Source: CAZEYT01 sp964516295
GTDB lineage: Bacteria; Verrucomicrobiota; Verrucomicrobiia; Chthoniobacterales; Terrimicrobiaceae
Length of the DNA: 64,000 nucleotides
Reading direction: 5' to 3'
Assembly (NCBI GenBank): GCA_964516295.1
Contig: CAZEYT010000003.1
Coordinates: forward strand, 1-64,000
Made by a program: the position numbers and the translations under genes. The notes below the pieces were generated by a model. The model saw nothing but the letters and a program-made list of their open reading frames with translations. It was not told the DNA's origin and did not search any database. Positions 34,778 to 43,948 of this stretch are shown here, in pieces. The stretch's first letter is position 1. The number at the start of each line of letters is the position of its first letter.

Positions 34778-35070
34778 GGGATGTTCTCTTTGCAAGTTCA
34801 CTTTTATTCGCAGGGCGGGACTTGTCGAGAACACTGATTGGCGCGGTGCGGCAGATGTCCGCCACAAGGCGTGGGAATTCTGCATTTGGAACAAATCCAA
34901 GGCGTTTCCGGAAAATCTTCCAAATGCGCTTGTATGCGGGCTACTTGGGGAGCAAAACAGTAGTGCCTGGGTCGTCGGAGCACGCAGGACATTTGGAAAC
35001 GCTCGCTCCAACCGCTCCACCGAAATCCGCTGGGCAAGATTGCCCGGTTCGGACATCCTACCGGGCTTGG
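34778..35070. other. 293-base divergent intergenic region
   Basis: Lies between the divergent methyltransferase-GT fusion and the large membrane-protein gene. It must hold promoters for both. Both strands stay open over long stretches, but the translations look like noise and I see no clear -35/-10 pair, repeat or RNA gene. It also marks the border between AT-richer and GC-rich DNA. Confidence 0.4.
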
Positions 35071-37398
35071 ATGAAGAAACAATCGTGGATCTGGCTTTTG
35101 GCGGGCATCGTTGTGGTTTCCCTCGCAGTGGTATGGGCGTGGCTTCGTCTTCCGGTTTCCAGTCAGGAGCTTCTGGCAAACTACGCGAAGGCCAGCGACT
35201 TTTTTGAGGCGGCCGGACACGTCGGGGGGCTTCCGTGGTGGAGTCCGATGTTTTTGCAGGGGACGACGCTTGCCACCTCTTGGTCGTTCATGGTGACAAA
35301 CCTGGTCATGATGGCGTTTTCAGTGCCGCTGGGGTTTCTGGCGGGTCCGAAAGTGGCGATGATTTTTTGCCTCTCCTTGGGGGCGGTCGGGTCGTTTCTT
35401 TTCGTCCGCCGGTTTGCTCAGGATGATCGGGCGGGCTGGGTGGCGGCGGGACTCTTTCTGCTGAATCCCTCGGTACTGACGCGGGCGGCAGAGTATGAAC
35501 ATTTCGTGGTAGTTTGCTCGCTGGCGTTTCTCCCATGGACCTTTCTGGGTCTCCTTTTGTTCTTCGAGCGTCCGTCGCGAAAAACGGCTCTCTTTTCCGC
35601 GATGACGTATGCCGCAGTTGTCTTGGCCTACGGAAAAACCGGCGTTATGGCCTTGCCGGTTCTGATCGTTTTTGGATTTGTCCTGTGGATGCGGGCGACG
35701 CCTGACAGTCGTCCTTCGAAGGAAGTCTTGGTGTTTGGGGCCGGTGCGTTTTTGCTGTTGGCGGTAGTTCCAAATCTGCCGGCTCTTCGCGAGACTCGAT
35801 TCCTCGCGATGTTTGAATTTGGTCCGTTCGAGGGGTGGCAGCAGGCGTTCAGCACCAAGTCACCAATTTCGTGGATTGATCGCTGGGACGCTTTGACTTC
35901 GGGGATCGACCCGATGTTTGCCCCGACGACGGCGAATGGCGGCACCTACCTTGGTTTGCTTGTTTGCGCTACGCTCGCCATGGCCTTGTGGCGGGGAACC
36001 CTCCATGACTCCCTCGGGGGACGCGGAGCCCGCCTTTTTCTAGCCCTGGCCTTGGGTCTTTACTGGCTGTCGTTCGGCCCCCGCAGCGTCTTGAGTGGTC
36101 AGGGGGCGTTTCTTTCGATGACCTTGTCGGCCCCGGACTACACGCCGGCCGTCGCGTGGTTTCTCTTTTTTGTGCAGGGATGGGTGATCTTCCGGCTCAT
36201 TCCGCCGGATTTTCCCTTCCGATCAGTGATTGCCACCGGGGCCTGCGCCGTGTTTTTCCTCGTTCCTGGATTTCGTCTTCTGGAATGGCTGCCGATTTAT
36301 CGAAACATTCGGGCACCTTTTGATTTCTTCCAAATCACCGGAGCGTTTTGTCTGGTGGTCGCGACGGCTATGCTTCTTCCGGGTTTGTTTCAAGCGGTCC
36401 GCAATTCCACCCTGCGGACAGGTTTGATCACGCTCGTCGCGTGTCTGGCGGTGTTGGACGTTTCTCCTTACGCCCGGAGTTTCTTTTTTCCCCGGCTGGA
36501 TCGCGGGACGTTTAATGACTTTGTTGCGGCCCAAGATTATTTGAAATCCAGCACAGTCGGCGGACGGGTCTACGCCTTGTCAGGGCGATACTTCTATCTC
36601 CTTACGCCGACGCTATCAGGCCGGGCCCTCGCCAATGAGGCGTTCAACAGCTATCTTCAACAGCGCGGGGCCGCCGCTCTTCAGGGAGCCGCGTTTCTCT
36701 CGGATGAATTCCTCTTGGCCTATCTTCGGACGGCTGGAATATCCCATGTACTGATCGACAAGAACGACCCGGATACGCCCGCCGATCTTCAGGAGCGTTT
36801 CCGAAAGATTCTGCCATCTGCGTTTGAAAACAAGGCGTTCGTGGTGCTCGAAAACCGCAATGCGCTCGACCGCGCATTTCTCGCCCGGGATTATCTCCAA
36901 ACAGACAATTCCGAACCTGCCATCGCGGCGGCAGTTCTCGGCGGTGCCCATTACGACATGGTGACGATTCAAACCATCGGTGTCTCGTTGGATGATCCGA
37001 CATATCGAGGCCGGATCATTCAGAATCGGATTGCCGCCCGCGAGGGCGATGCGCTGCAAGGTGGCACACCGTTCCGTCCTCTCCTGTTGGGCGGCGGAAA
37101 CCGATGGGAAACATTCGAATTTGAAGCGAGTCCGGAGAACGGCTGGGCGGTCTTCACGGAGGCGTGGCACCCGGACTGGCGGGCTTTCGCCAACTCCGAT
37201 CCCCGGGAAATTCATCGCGCCATGCTGGGGTTTTCGGCCGTGCGGGTGAGCGCCGGAGAGACCGTGACGTTTCAGTTTGCTGCCCCGTGGTGGTATGACG
37301 TCTGCGCATGGATCGGAATCTTGTCCTGGGTCAGCGCGCTGGGCGTCCTGATGGCCGGGCTTTTCGTTCCGCGACACGGCAAGGAGGAATGTCTATGA
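35071..37398 (+). CDS. large membrane protein, YfhO-like / GT-C-like
   Basis: A 775-residue protein with about twelve hydrophobic segments, an Asn/Glu-rich first outer loop (AKASDFFEAAGHVGGLPWWS), and a soluble C-terminal part containing TEAWHPDWRAF, a block typical of YfhO-family membrane proteins. YfhO members are linked to lipid-linked glycosylation in Gram-positives; here the role is presumed in glycan assembly. The ATG at 35071 (MKKQSWIWLLAG) gives a proper first membrane segment. It overlaps the next gene by 4 bases. Confidence 0.75.
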   Translation: MKKQSWIWLLAGIVVVSLAVVWAWLRLPVSSQELLANYAKASDFFEAAGHVGGLPWWSPMFLQGTTLATSWSFMVTNLVMMAFSVPLGFLAGPKVAMIFCLSLGAVGSFLFVRRFAQDDRAGWVAAGLFLLNPSVLTRAAEYEHFVVVCSLAFLPWTFLGLLLFFERPSRKTALFSAMTYAAVVLAYGKTGVMALPVLIVFGFVLWMRATPDSRPSKEVLVFGAGAFLLLAVVPNLPALRETRFLAMFEFGPFEGWQQAFSTKSPISWIDRWDALTSGIDPMFAPTTANGGTYLGLLVCATLAMALWRGTLHDSLGGRGARLFLALALGLYWLSFGPRSVLSGQGAFLSMTLSAPDYTPAVAWFLFFVQGWVIFRLIPPDFPFRSVIATGACAVFFLVPGFRLLEWLPIYRNIRAPFDFFQITGAFCLVVATAMLLPGLFQAVRNSTLRTGLITLVACLAVLDVSPYARSFFFPRLDRGTFNDFVAAQDYLKSSTVGGRVYALSGRYFYLLTPTLSGRALANEAFNSYLQQRGAAALQGAAFLSDEFLLAYLRTAGISHVLIDKNDPDTPADLQERFRKILPSAFENKAFVVLENRNALDRAFLARDYLQTDNSEPAIAAAVLGGAHYDMVTIQTIGVSLDDPTYRGRIIQNRIAAREGDALQGGTPFRPLLLGGGNRWETFEFEASPENGWAVFTEAWHPDWRAFANSDPREIHRAMLGFSAVRVSAGETVTFQFAAPWWYDVCAWIGILSWVSALGVLMAGLFVPRHGKEECL

Positions 37399-40223
37399 TG
37401 GAAAAAGATCGCATCTGGCTTCGCGGGGATTTGCTTTCGGCCTTGGTAGCTGGTGGGCTGGCTTTCGCTGTCTACGTATGGACCGCAGCGCCCAATGTGA
37501 CGCTTCTTGATTCCGGCGAGTTTATCGTCGCAGCCCAGCATTTTGGAGTTCCCCATCCGACCGGCTATCCGCTTTGGACATTGTTGGCCTGGCTTTTTCA
37601 ACTCCTGCCGCTGGGCAATGCGGCTTGGGAGATCAATATTTTCAGCGGTGTGTGCGGCGGCTTGGCGGTGGGGTTGATGACTTTGCTCTGCCGGAGTTCT
37701 CTCCGCTGGTTATTTGAAGAGCGCTTGGATGCAGCGCCTGGGTTGAACAGTATTGTCTCGATCAGCGCGGGGCTGTTGTTTGGATTCAGCTTTTCGATGT
37801 GGTCGCAAGCGACGATCTCGGAGGTTTACACCCTTCACGCTCTTTTGATCGGTGGTTTTTTTCTGTCGCTTTATGTCTGGCTTCGGCGGCCGGATCATCT
37901 CGGGCTGCTTCTTTTGCCGTTTTTCCTGCTTGCGCTGGCTTTCAGCAATCACCACCTCAGCGTGGCCTTGGGTCCTCTGCCTTTCGTCGCGGTGCTTTTG
38001 GTGCGGAGGAAGCTTTTCTGGGACCTGGTGATGGCTGTCTTTTTGACAACCCTTCTGGCTTATTTGGGATTCGCGATCCTCTCCGGTGACCAATTGATTC
38101 TCAAGACAGCGATTCGGTTTTTCTACTGTGTGATGGCCGGATTGCTCGTGCTGGTTCTGGTCCGTCGCGCAAATTTGGAATGGCGGTTGATCGCTTATTT
38201 GCCGTTTGTCGTGGCGTTGGGACTTCTGCCCTACGCCTACATGCCTCTGGCGTCTTCGACGAATCCTCCGATGAACTGGGCCTACACGCGCACGCCGGAA
38301 GGGTTTTTCTTCTCATTTAACCGGTCGCAATACTCGGGCAGTTTGACGCAGCAAAGCCTGCGAAGTTTGGGCCGACTGGTGGGGACGGCACCCAAGACCA
38401 CGGCCGAAGCGGGGCCACCCGAGGACCCGAACCGTCCATCGATGTTGAAAGCCGTGCAGGATTGGACCGGCTTTTTCTGGCTTCAGCTCGCGAGGAGCTT
38501 CACTCCATTGGGAATCATCGCCTATTTCGTTGCCCTGCTGATCATTTTTCGGCTTGGCGATGTGACGCGAAGAACGTGGGTTTATTTGTTGGAGTTTGGC
38601 TTTGTTCTCGCGGCAATTCTGCAGCCGGCTGCCGATCGGGCGTCCATCGATGTTGCCGGATGGTGGCTGCAAATGCCCTACCACACTTACACGAATCTCA
38701 TTTTCGGACTCTTGGTCGCGCTTGGCCTTGTGGTGGGAATGCTTTGGTTGATCGGACGGTTTCCCCGGATTGCTCCGTTACGATACGCCTTGCTCCTTCT
38801 TCCGTTGATGCCTCTCTGGCTCAACTACGATGGTTGCAGCCAGCGCGGGCGTTGGTTTGGGTGGCAGTTCGGGCACGATATGCTGAAGGATCTCCCCAAA
38901 AGCAGCGTCGTATTTGGCGGGACGGATCCCGGGCGTTTTGTTCCCACTTATATGATCTTGGGAGAAAGCCCCCAACCACCATCGGTGAAACGGGATCCGA
39001 CGTTCGACCGGCGCGATCTTTACATCATTACCCAAAACGGTGTCGGCGAACCCCTTTACCGGCGGTATCTGGAGGATCACTACAGCGCAAATCGTCCGAA
39101 AGTTGCCAATGCCTTTGAGCGCTGGCTGGGGCGGGAGACCATCTATCCGGAGAAGCCGTTGGTTTTCCCCACCGAACAGGAAATCGATGCAGCCATCCGC
39201 AAAGAAATGGAGGCTCAGAATTCCGGGCCATTGCCCGAGCCGTTCCTGCCTCACAGCGTGGTGACTCGGTTGATTTGGGAGAAAAACAAAGATCACCACG
39301 ACTTTTTCGTGGAGGAGAGTTATCCGATGACGTGGTCGTATGACTACGCTTTGCCGAACGGGCTTTCCTATCGGATCATGAAGGAACCGCTGAAGGAGAT
39401 CCCGGCGGATGTCGTTAAGAAGGACATGGAATTCTGGACGGATTACGCAACGAGGCTCTTGGAAAACCCCGACTTCACCAAGGATCTCGATGCCCAGCGT
39501 TCCTTTTCCAAACTGAGGATCACGGGTGCGCGGCTTTACGAGCATCGGAAGATGGAGCACGAGGCGGAGATCGCGTATCGGCAAGCTTTGGCACTCTGGC
39601 CGGGAAATCCCGAGGCTCTCCAGGCCATGAGCAAAATGTTGTGGGATCGGAAAGCCTTTGATCAGGTCATCGAAATGGTGACTCTCGCCAATGCCGGGGA
39701 TCCGAACAACGATTCGCTCTGGCGCCTGCGGGCTCTGGCCGAGCGGCGGAAAGAGATCGAGGGTGAGATACAAACCTTGGAGAAGAAAGTGGCTGAAAGC
39801 CCCGAGGATCAGAAAGCAACGGAGGATCTGTTGGAGCTTTATTCCTCCGTCGGTGAGACCAATCTCACCGCATCGTTGCTGACGAATGCGGTGCAGCGAT
39901 TCCGGACGAACAAGGAGTTTCTGAATCTCGCGGTGAACTACTCGGCGGTCTCGTCTCTCCCCGACCTCGAGCTGACTTCCGCGCAGGAATTGGTGAAGTT
40001 GGACCCGGAGGAGGCAGACTACCATTTGCTGGTCGCCCGTGCGGCGGCACGAAAGAAGAACCGGGATCTGTTTTTCCACTCGGCCAAGGAAGCTCTCCGG
40101 CTGGGCGGCATTCCGATACGGGAGACGCTCGAACGCTCACCTGATTTCCAGGAATGGCGCGAAGGCCCGGAATTCCAGAAACTGATCGGAAAAGAGGCTC
40201 CGAAACCTGCTCCGACTCCTTAG
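37395..40223 (+). CDS. DUF2723 membrane protein with C-terminal TPR-like region
   Basis: A 942-residue protein. The N-terminal half has about ten hydrophobic segments and the DUF2723 signature TLLDSGEFIVAAQHFGVPHP with GYPLW, a GT-C-like acidic outer loop. From about 550 it is soluble; KLRITGARLYEHRKMEHEAE and EIAYRQALALWPGNPEALQA show TPR-type helices. It is thought to be a protein or lipid glycosyltransferase. AGGAGG at 37382-37387 lies 7 bases from the ATG at 37395, deciding the start over 37389, which is too close to it. The stop is adjacent to the convergent hemB. Confidence 0.85.
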   Translation: MMEKDRIWLRGDLLSALVAGGLAFAVYVWTAAPNVTLLDSGEFIVAAQHFGVPHPTGYPLWTLLAWLFQLLPLGNAAWEINIFSGVCGGLAVGLMTLLCRSSLRWLFEERLDAAPGLNSIVSISAGLLFGFSFSMWSQATISEVYTLHALLIGGFFLSLYVWLRRPDHLGLLLLPFFLLALAFSNHHLSVALGPLPFVAVLLVRRKLFWDLVMAVFLTTLLAYLGFAILSGDQLILKTAIRFFYCVMAGLLVLVLVRRANLEWRLIAYLPFVVALGLLPYAYMPLASSTNPPMNWAYTRTPEGFFFSFNRSQYSGSLTQQSLRSLGRLVGTAPKTTAEAGPPEDPNRPSMLKAVQDWTGFFWLQLARSFTPLGIIAYFVALLIIFRLGDVTRRTWVYLLEFGFVLAAILQPAADRASIDVAGWWLQMPYHTYTNLIFGLLVALGLVVGMLWLIGRFPRIAPLRYALLLLPLMPLWLNYDGCSQRGRWFGWQFGHDMLKDLPKSSVVFGGTDPGRFVPTYMILGESPQPPSVKRDPTFDRRDLYIITQNGVGEPLYRRYLEDHYSANRPKVANAFERWLGRETIYPEKPLVFPTEQEIDAAIRKEMEAQNSGPLPEPFLPHSVVTRLIWEKNKDHHDFFVEESYPMTWSYDYALPNGLSYRIMKEPLKEIPADVVKKDMEFWTDYATRLLENPDFTKDLDAQRSFSKLRITGARLYEHRKMEHEAEIAYRQALALWPGNPEALQAMSKMLWDRKAFDQVIEMVTLANAGDPNNDSLWRLRALAERRKEIEGEIQTLEKKVAESPEDQKATEDLLELYSSVGETNLTASLLTNAVQRFRTNKEFLNLAVNYSAVSSLPDLELTSAQELVKLDPEEADYHLLVARAAARKKNRDLFFHSAKEALRLGGIPIRETLERSPDFQEWREGPEFQKLIGKEAPKPAPTP

Positions 40224-41216
40224 CTAAGCCATCTCACGCTGAGCGCGAGCCACATCGAGAGCGAAGTAACTCAGAATGATGTCCGCTCCGGCGCGTTTGA
40301 TGGCGAGGAGAGACTCATCCCGGGTGCGGACCAAGTCCAGCCAACCGAGCCGCGCAGCGGCATGGATCTGGGCGTATTCTCCGCTGACTTGATAGGCCGC
40401 AACCGGAAGGTCGGTGATTTCCCGAACGGCGCGGATGACATCGAGGTAAGGGCCGGCCGGTTTGACCATAACGATATCGGCTCCCTCCGTTTCATCGAGG
40501 AGAACTTCACGGCGGGCTTCCCGGACATTGGCCGGGTCCATCTGATAGGTCGCTTTGCTGATCGCGTCTTTGCCGACCTTGCTCCCAACGGCCTCGCGGA
40601 ATGGCCCATAGTATGCTGACGCATATTTGGCTGCGTAGGAAAGAATGCCGACTTCGGAAAAGCCCGCATCGTCCAGCGCCGCACGAATGGCCCCGACGCG
40701 TCCATCCATCATGTCCGAAGGAGCGACCAGATCGGCTCCGGCCTCTGCCTCCAGAACCGCGAGACGGCACAGCGCTTCGACCGTCGCGTCATTCACGACG
40801 GTTTTCCCATCCGTGGATAGAAGACCGTCGTGTCCGTGATCGGTGTAAGGATCGAATGCGACATCCGTGATGATCTGGAGCGCCGGACAGGCTTTTTTCA
40901 CTTCCCGAACCGCGCGGAAGAGGAGGTTTGTATCCGAGAGTCCATGAGATCCCATGGCATTTTTGTGCTCGAGTTCGATACAGGGGAAAACAGCGACACC
41001 CGGGATTCCCAAGGCGAAGGCTTCTTCGCAGACGGATGCGAGTTGGCTGACAGGCCATCGGACCACGCCTGGCATCGAGGAAATCTCCACCTTTTCCGAG
41101 CCGGCATGGACAAAAACCGGCCAGATCAAATCATCGAGGCTAAGGCGGGTTTCCCGGACCCATCGACGGAGGCCAGCATTCCGGCGGTTGCGACGGGGGC
41201 GATGTGGTAAATCCAT
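40224..41216 (-). CDS. hemB: porphobilinogen synthase (delta-aminolevulinate dehydratase), Mg-type
   Basis: A 330-residue TIM-barrel enzyme joining two 5-aminolevulinates. ITDVAFDPYTDHGHDG lacks the Cys triplet of zinc enzymes and has the Asp-rich form linked to Mg/K dependence. The Schiff-base lysines lie in SYAAKYASAYYGPFREAVGS and IVMVKPAGPYLDVI. The ATG at 41216 (MDLPHRPRRNR) is used. Last gene of the haem operon; 31 bases after hemC. Confidence 0.96.
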   Translation of the reverse strand: MDLPHRPRRNRRNAGLRRWVRETRLSLDDLIWPVFVHAGSEKVEISSMPGVVRWPVSQLASVCEEAFALGIPGVAVFPCIELEHKNAMGSHGLSDTNLLFRAVREVKKACPALQIITDVAFDPYTDHGHDGLLSTDGKTVVNDATVEALCRLAVLEAEAGADLVAPSDMMDGRVGAIRAALDDAGFSEVGILSYAAKYASAYYGPFREAVGSKVGKDAISKATYQMDPANVREARREVLLDETEGADIVMVKPAGPYLDVIRAVREITDLPVAAYQVSGEYAQIHAAARLGWLDLVRTRDESLLAIKRAGADIILSYFALDVARAQREMA

Positions 41217-41247
41217 CCCGCAAGCGTGATGCGCAGCAGACCCGCGG

Positions 41248-42087
41248 TCAAGTCGCAGGACCGCCCGACAGCCAACGGATTCCTGAGGGCTCGAAGAGCG
41301 CCGCACGCAAAACCAAAACACCTTCCACCACCTCGGCGCGAGTTCCCAACGGCAGCGCGCAGCCTCCGCCGAGCTGGCGAAGAAACTCCCGCTCCGCATT
41401 TACGCAATCCGCCGTTTCCACATCGTGGATGGAGCCCAGAATCTGGCGGGTCGTAACATCGTCTTCGCGACACTCGATCCCCACGGCCCCCTGCCCTGGT
41501 GCGGGCAGCATCTCTTCAATGACGGAAACATGGAGTCCGGCCGGCACGGTCGAGGCGCCCAATCGGTCCAGTGCAGCTTTTGCAACAATGAGTGCATCCA
41601 TGTCAGCCGCCTCGAGAGTTTTCCGCAAACGGGTGGGAACATTGCCGCGGATTTCGACCGTCTGAAGATCGGGCCGGAGAAGTTGAATCTGATTTTTCCG
41701 GCGAAGGCTGGAGGTTGCGACGGTGGCTCCCACAGGAAGCCCGCGCCATCCGCCCAAGTGCTTGGACGCAAGGCAGTCCGCCGGATCTGCGCGCTTGAGG
41801 ATGGCCCCGACGACCAAACCATCGGGCAAAACCGTCGGAAGATCTTTGAGGCTGTGAACGGCAGCATGGATCTCCGCCCGGAACAGTGCCTCTTCGAGTT
41901 CTTTGGTAAATAGCCCTTTGTCGAGGCTTCCGGGTGCCGAAAGACTTACGTCCAATCGACGGTCTCCCGTCGTTCGGATGATTTTTTCTTCAACCACAAG
42001 ACCGGGATGAGCGGCGCGAAGACACTCGGCCGCGTGACGCGTCTGAACCAAGGCCAATTCACTCCCGCGCGTGCCGAGTATGATCAT
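41248..42087 (-). CDS. hemC: hydroxymethylbilane synthase
   Basis: A 279-residue porphobilinogen deaminase. LGTRGSELALVQT opens it, VHSLKDLPTVLPDGL holds the catalytic Asp region, and LGGGCALPLGTRAEV carries the Cys that binds the dipyrromethane cofactor. It is about 25-30 residues shorter than typical at the C-terminus, but all catalytic blocks are present. It overlaps hemA by 4 bases. Confidence 0.96.
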   Translation of the reverse strand: MIILGTRGSELALVQTRHAAECLRAAHPGLVVEEKIIRTTGDRRLDVSLSAPGSLDKGLFTKELEEALFRAEIHAAVHSLKDLPTVLPDGLVVGAILKRADPADCLASKHLGGWRGLPVGATVATSSLRRKNQIQLLRPDLQTVEIRGNVPTRLRKTLEAADMDALIVAKAALDRLGASTVPAGLHVSVIEEMLPAPGQGAVGIECREDDVTTRQILGSIHDVETADCVNAEREFLRQLGGGCALPLGTRAEVVEGVLVLRAALFEPSGIRWLSGGPAT

Positions 42088-43106
42088 TGTCGGAGATCGC
42101 TGTGGGTTCGCATCCAAGTGACGAAGTCACCGACGTGTTGGTTGATCAAGTGTTCGCACCGGACAACCTCGGCACGCCGGACCTCCAGCGACTGGCGGAC
42201 AATTTCTTCCAGCGAATCGATGTCGTAAAGATACACATCGTCCAGTGTGTTGACGTTCGGATCGACATCGCGCGGCACGGCGAGATCAATGATGAAAAGC
42301 GGACGTCCGTCGCGAGTGCGCATGAGGGAGGTCATTTTCTCCAGAGTAACGATCGGGTGGGGCGCGGCTGTGGAACAAATCAAGATATCCACCTCATCAA
42401 ACGCCCGGTGCCAGTGGTCGAAATGAACGGCCATTCCTCCGATTTCCTTGGCGAGGAGAGCGGCCCGGTCAAACGTACGGTTGGCAACGATCACGGTCCG
42501 GACTCCGCGCGACACAAGATTTCTTGCGGTTCGTTCACTGGTGTCTCCGGCACCGAGGATCATGACTTTCCGGCCCGAGAGGTCGCCAAAGATCTTTCCT
42601 GCAAGATCGACGGCCACCGAGCCCACGGACGTTGCACCGCGGGTGATCTGCGTTTCGCTGCGAACCTGCTTGGCGACCCGAAATGCATGTTGAAAGAGCT
42701 TGTTGAGATGCCGGGACGTCGAGCCGCATTCACTGGCCAGGGCGTAAGCCTGTTTGATTTGTCCGAGAATCTCGGTCTCGCCGAGAACCATCGAATCCAA
42801 TCCGCTCGCGACCCGAAAAAGGTGGCGCACACTTCCCGGCGAATCATGGGTGTATAGGGGAGCTTCAACGTCCCCGACCCGCCGCGAAAGATACTGCCGG
42901 AGGCCGTCCACCGTGCGGATCGGGCAGACGCTTGCCGTGTAGAACTCCACGCGATTGCAAGTCGAAACGACAACGGCTCCGGCCATGCCATCGATCGTGC
43001 GAAGCTCGTCAAGGGCGCTGGGAAGCTCGTGCGCCCCGACGGCGAATCGCTCCCGGACTTCCACCGGGGCACTGCGATGGTTGATGCCGGCACAAACGAT
43101 GTTCAT
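42084..43106 (-). CDS. hemA: glutamyl-tRNA reductase
   Basis: A 340-residue enzyme making glutamate-1-semialdehyde from Glu-tRNA, the first step of the C5 haem pathway. GINHRSAPVEVRER starts the catalytic domain, VVSTCNRVEFY holds the nucleophile Cys, GETEILGQIKQAY and VMILGAGDTSERTARNL give the substrate and NADPH domains. It lacks most of the C-terminal dimerisation helix found in longer versions. It overlaps the ccsA-like gene by 4 bases. A tRNA-Glu gene lies at the right end of the window. Confidence 0.96.
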   Translation of the reverse strand: MNIVCAGINHRSAPVEVRERFAVGAHELPSALDELRTIDGMAGAVVVSTCNRVEFYTASVCPIRTVDGLRQYLSRRVGDVEAPLYTHDSPGSVRHLFRVASGLDSMVLGETEILGQIKQAYALASECGSTSRHLNKLFQHAFRVAKQVRSETQITRGATSVGSVAVDLAGKIFGDLSGRKVMILGAGDTSERTARNLVSRGVRTVIVANRTFDRAALLAKEIGGMAVHFDHWHRAFDEVDILICSTAAPHPIVTLEKMTSLMRTRDGRPLFIIDLAVPRDVDPNVNTLDDVYLYDIDSLEEIVRQSLEVRRAEVVRCEHLINQHVGDFVTWMRTHSDLRQ

Positions 43107-43888
43107 CGGGCGGTGGACAGGTATTGGATCCCCGGCAGAACGATCAACGCAAAGGCGAAGATCGCCATCGAGAGCACCGCGGCACGACGCGGCGGAAGAC
43201 TGTGGAACCGGCGCAGGACGAGCATCAATCCGTATACGCCCCAGATACACGCGGAGGTCCAGAACTTGAGCGAGTTCACCGGCACGTCACTGACCAATCC
43301 GGCAACGAAGCTGACGGTCAGCATAAGGAATCCCAGCCAGATCAGTCGCGTGTTGGCCACGGCCAATTCGGTGACAGGCGGCAGGTTGTAGAGCAGTTTC
43401 CCCGCCTTGCGCCGCTTCAGTTGACGATCCTGAAGCAAATACATGAGACCGGCGAGAGCGGCCAACGCAAACGCCCCGTATGCCATCAAAGACAGCGCGG
43501 CGTGGAATTCGATCCATGGATCGCGGACGACGGGTGCCACGCCGTTCCGCGGAAGGGGGGCCAACGTGGCAAACAACAGCACAAAGAGGACGAGTCCGGA
43601 AGTGAACATCCCCAGGAGCGACAACCGGTAGGCCGGCCCGACGAGGAGATAAATCAGAACAATCGACCAACTGACAAAAAGCAGGACGTCGAACAGCGTA
43701 TTGATCGGACATCCCTTTTGCTGCTGACCGCGAATCCAGAGATCCACGGACAAAAGCCCGAACCCGACCACCATCGCACCGAGCTGAAACCTCCCGGGAC
43801 GAAAGCTTCCGGCCCCGAGGGAATACAGTGTGTGGCTGAATCCCAGCAGAAAAACAAAGATCGCCGCGACGAGAAGATAACCGGTCAT
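43103..43888 (-). CDS. CcsA/HemX-type membrane protein (cytochrome c / haem assembly)
   Basis: A 261-residue protein with about eight hydrophobic segments. DPWIEFHAALSLMAYGAFAL carries a conserved His in a Trp-rich outer loop like the haem-handling region of CcsA/HemX, and LIWLGFLMLTVSF matches the C-terminal block. Proteins of this type precede hemA in many bacteria and may tune HemA level or move haem. First gene of the operon ccsA-hemA-hemC-hemB. Confidence 0.82.
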   Translation of the reverse strand: MTGYLLVAAIFVFLLGFSHTLYSLGAGSFRPGRFQLGAMVVGFGLLSVDLWIRGQQQKGCPINTLFDVLLFVSWSIVLIYLLVGPAYRLSLLGMFTSGLVLFVLLFATLAPLPRNGVAPVVRDPWIEFHAALSLMAYGAFALAALAGLMYLLQDRQLKRRKAGKLLYNLPPVTELAVANTRLIWLGFLMLTVSFVAGLVSDVPVNSLKFWTSACIWGVYGLMLVLRRFHSLPPRRAAVLSMAIFAFALIVLPGIQYLSTAR

Positions 43889-43948
43889 TCTCGTCCCGGG
43901 AACCTGCCCGCCGCACGCAAACTTGCCATGAAACGGAGCGGGCGAATC

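Noticed and set aside
38778..40079. 433-codon minus-strand open frame
   Set aside because: Antisense to the DUF2723 protein, which has a good ribosome-binding site and domain structure.
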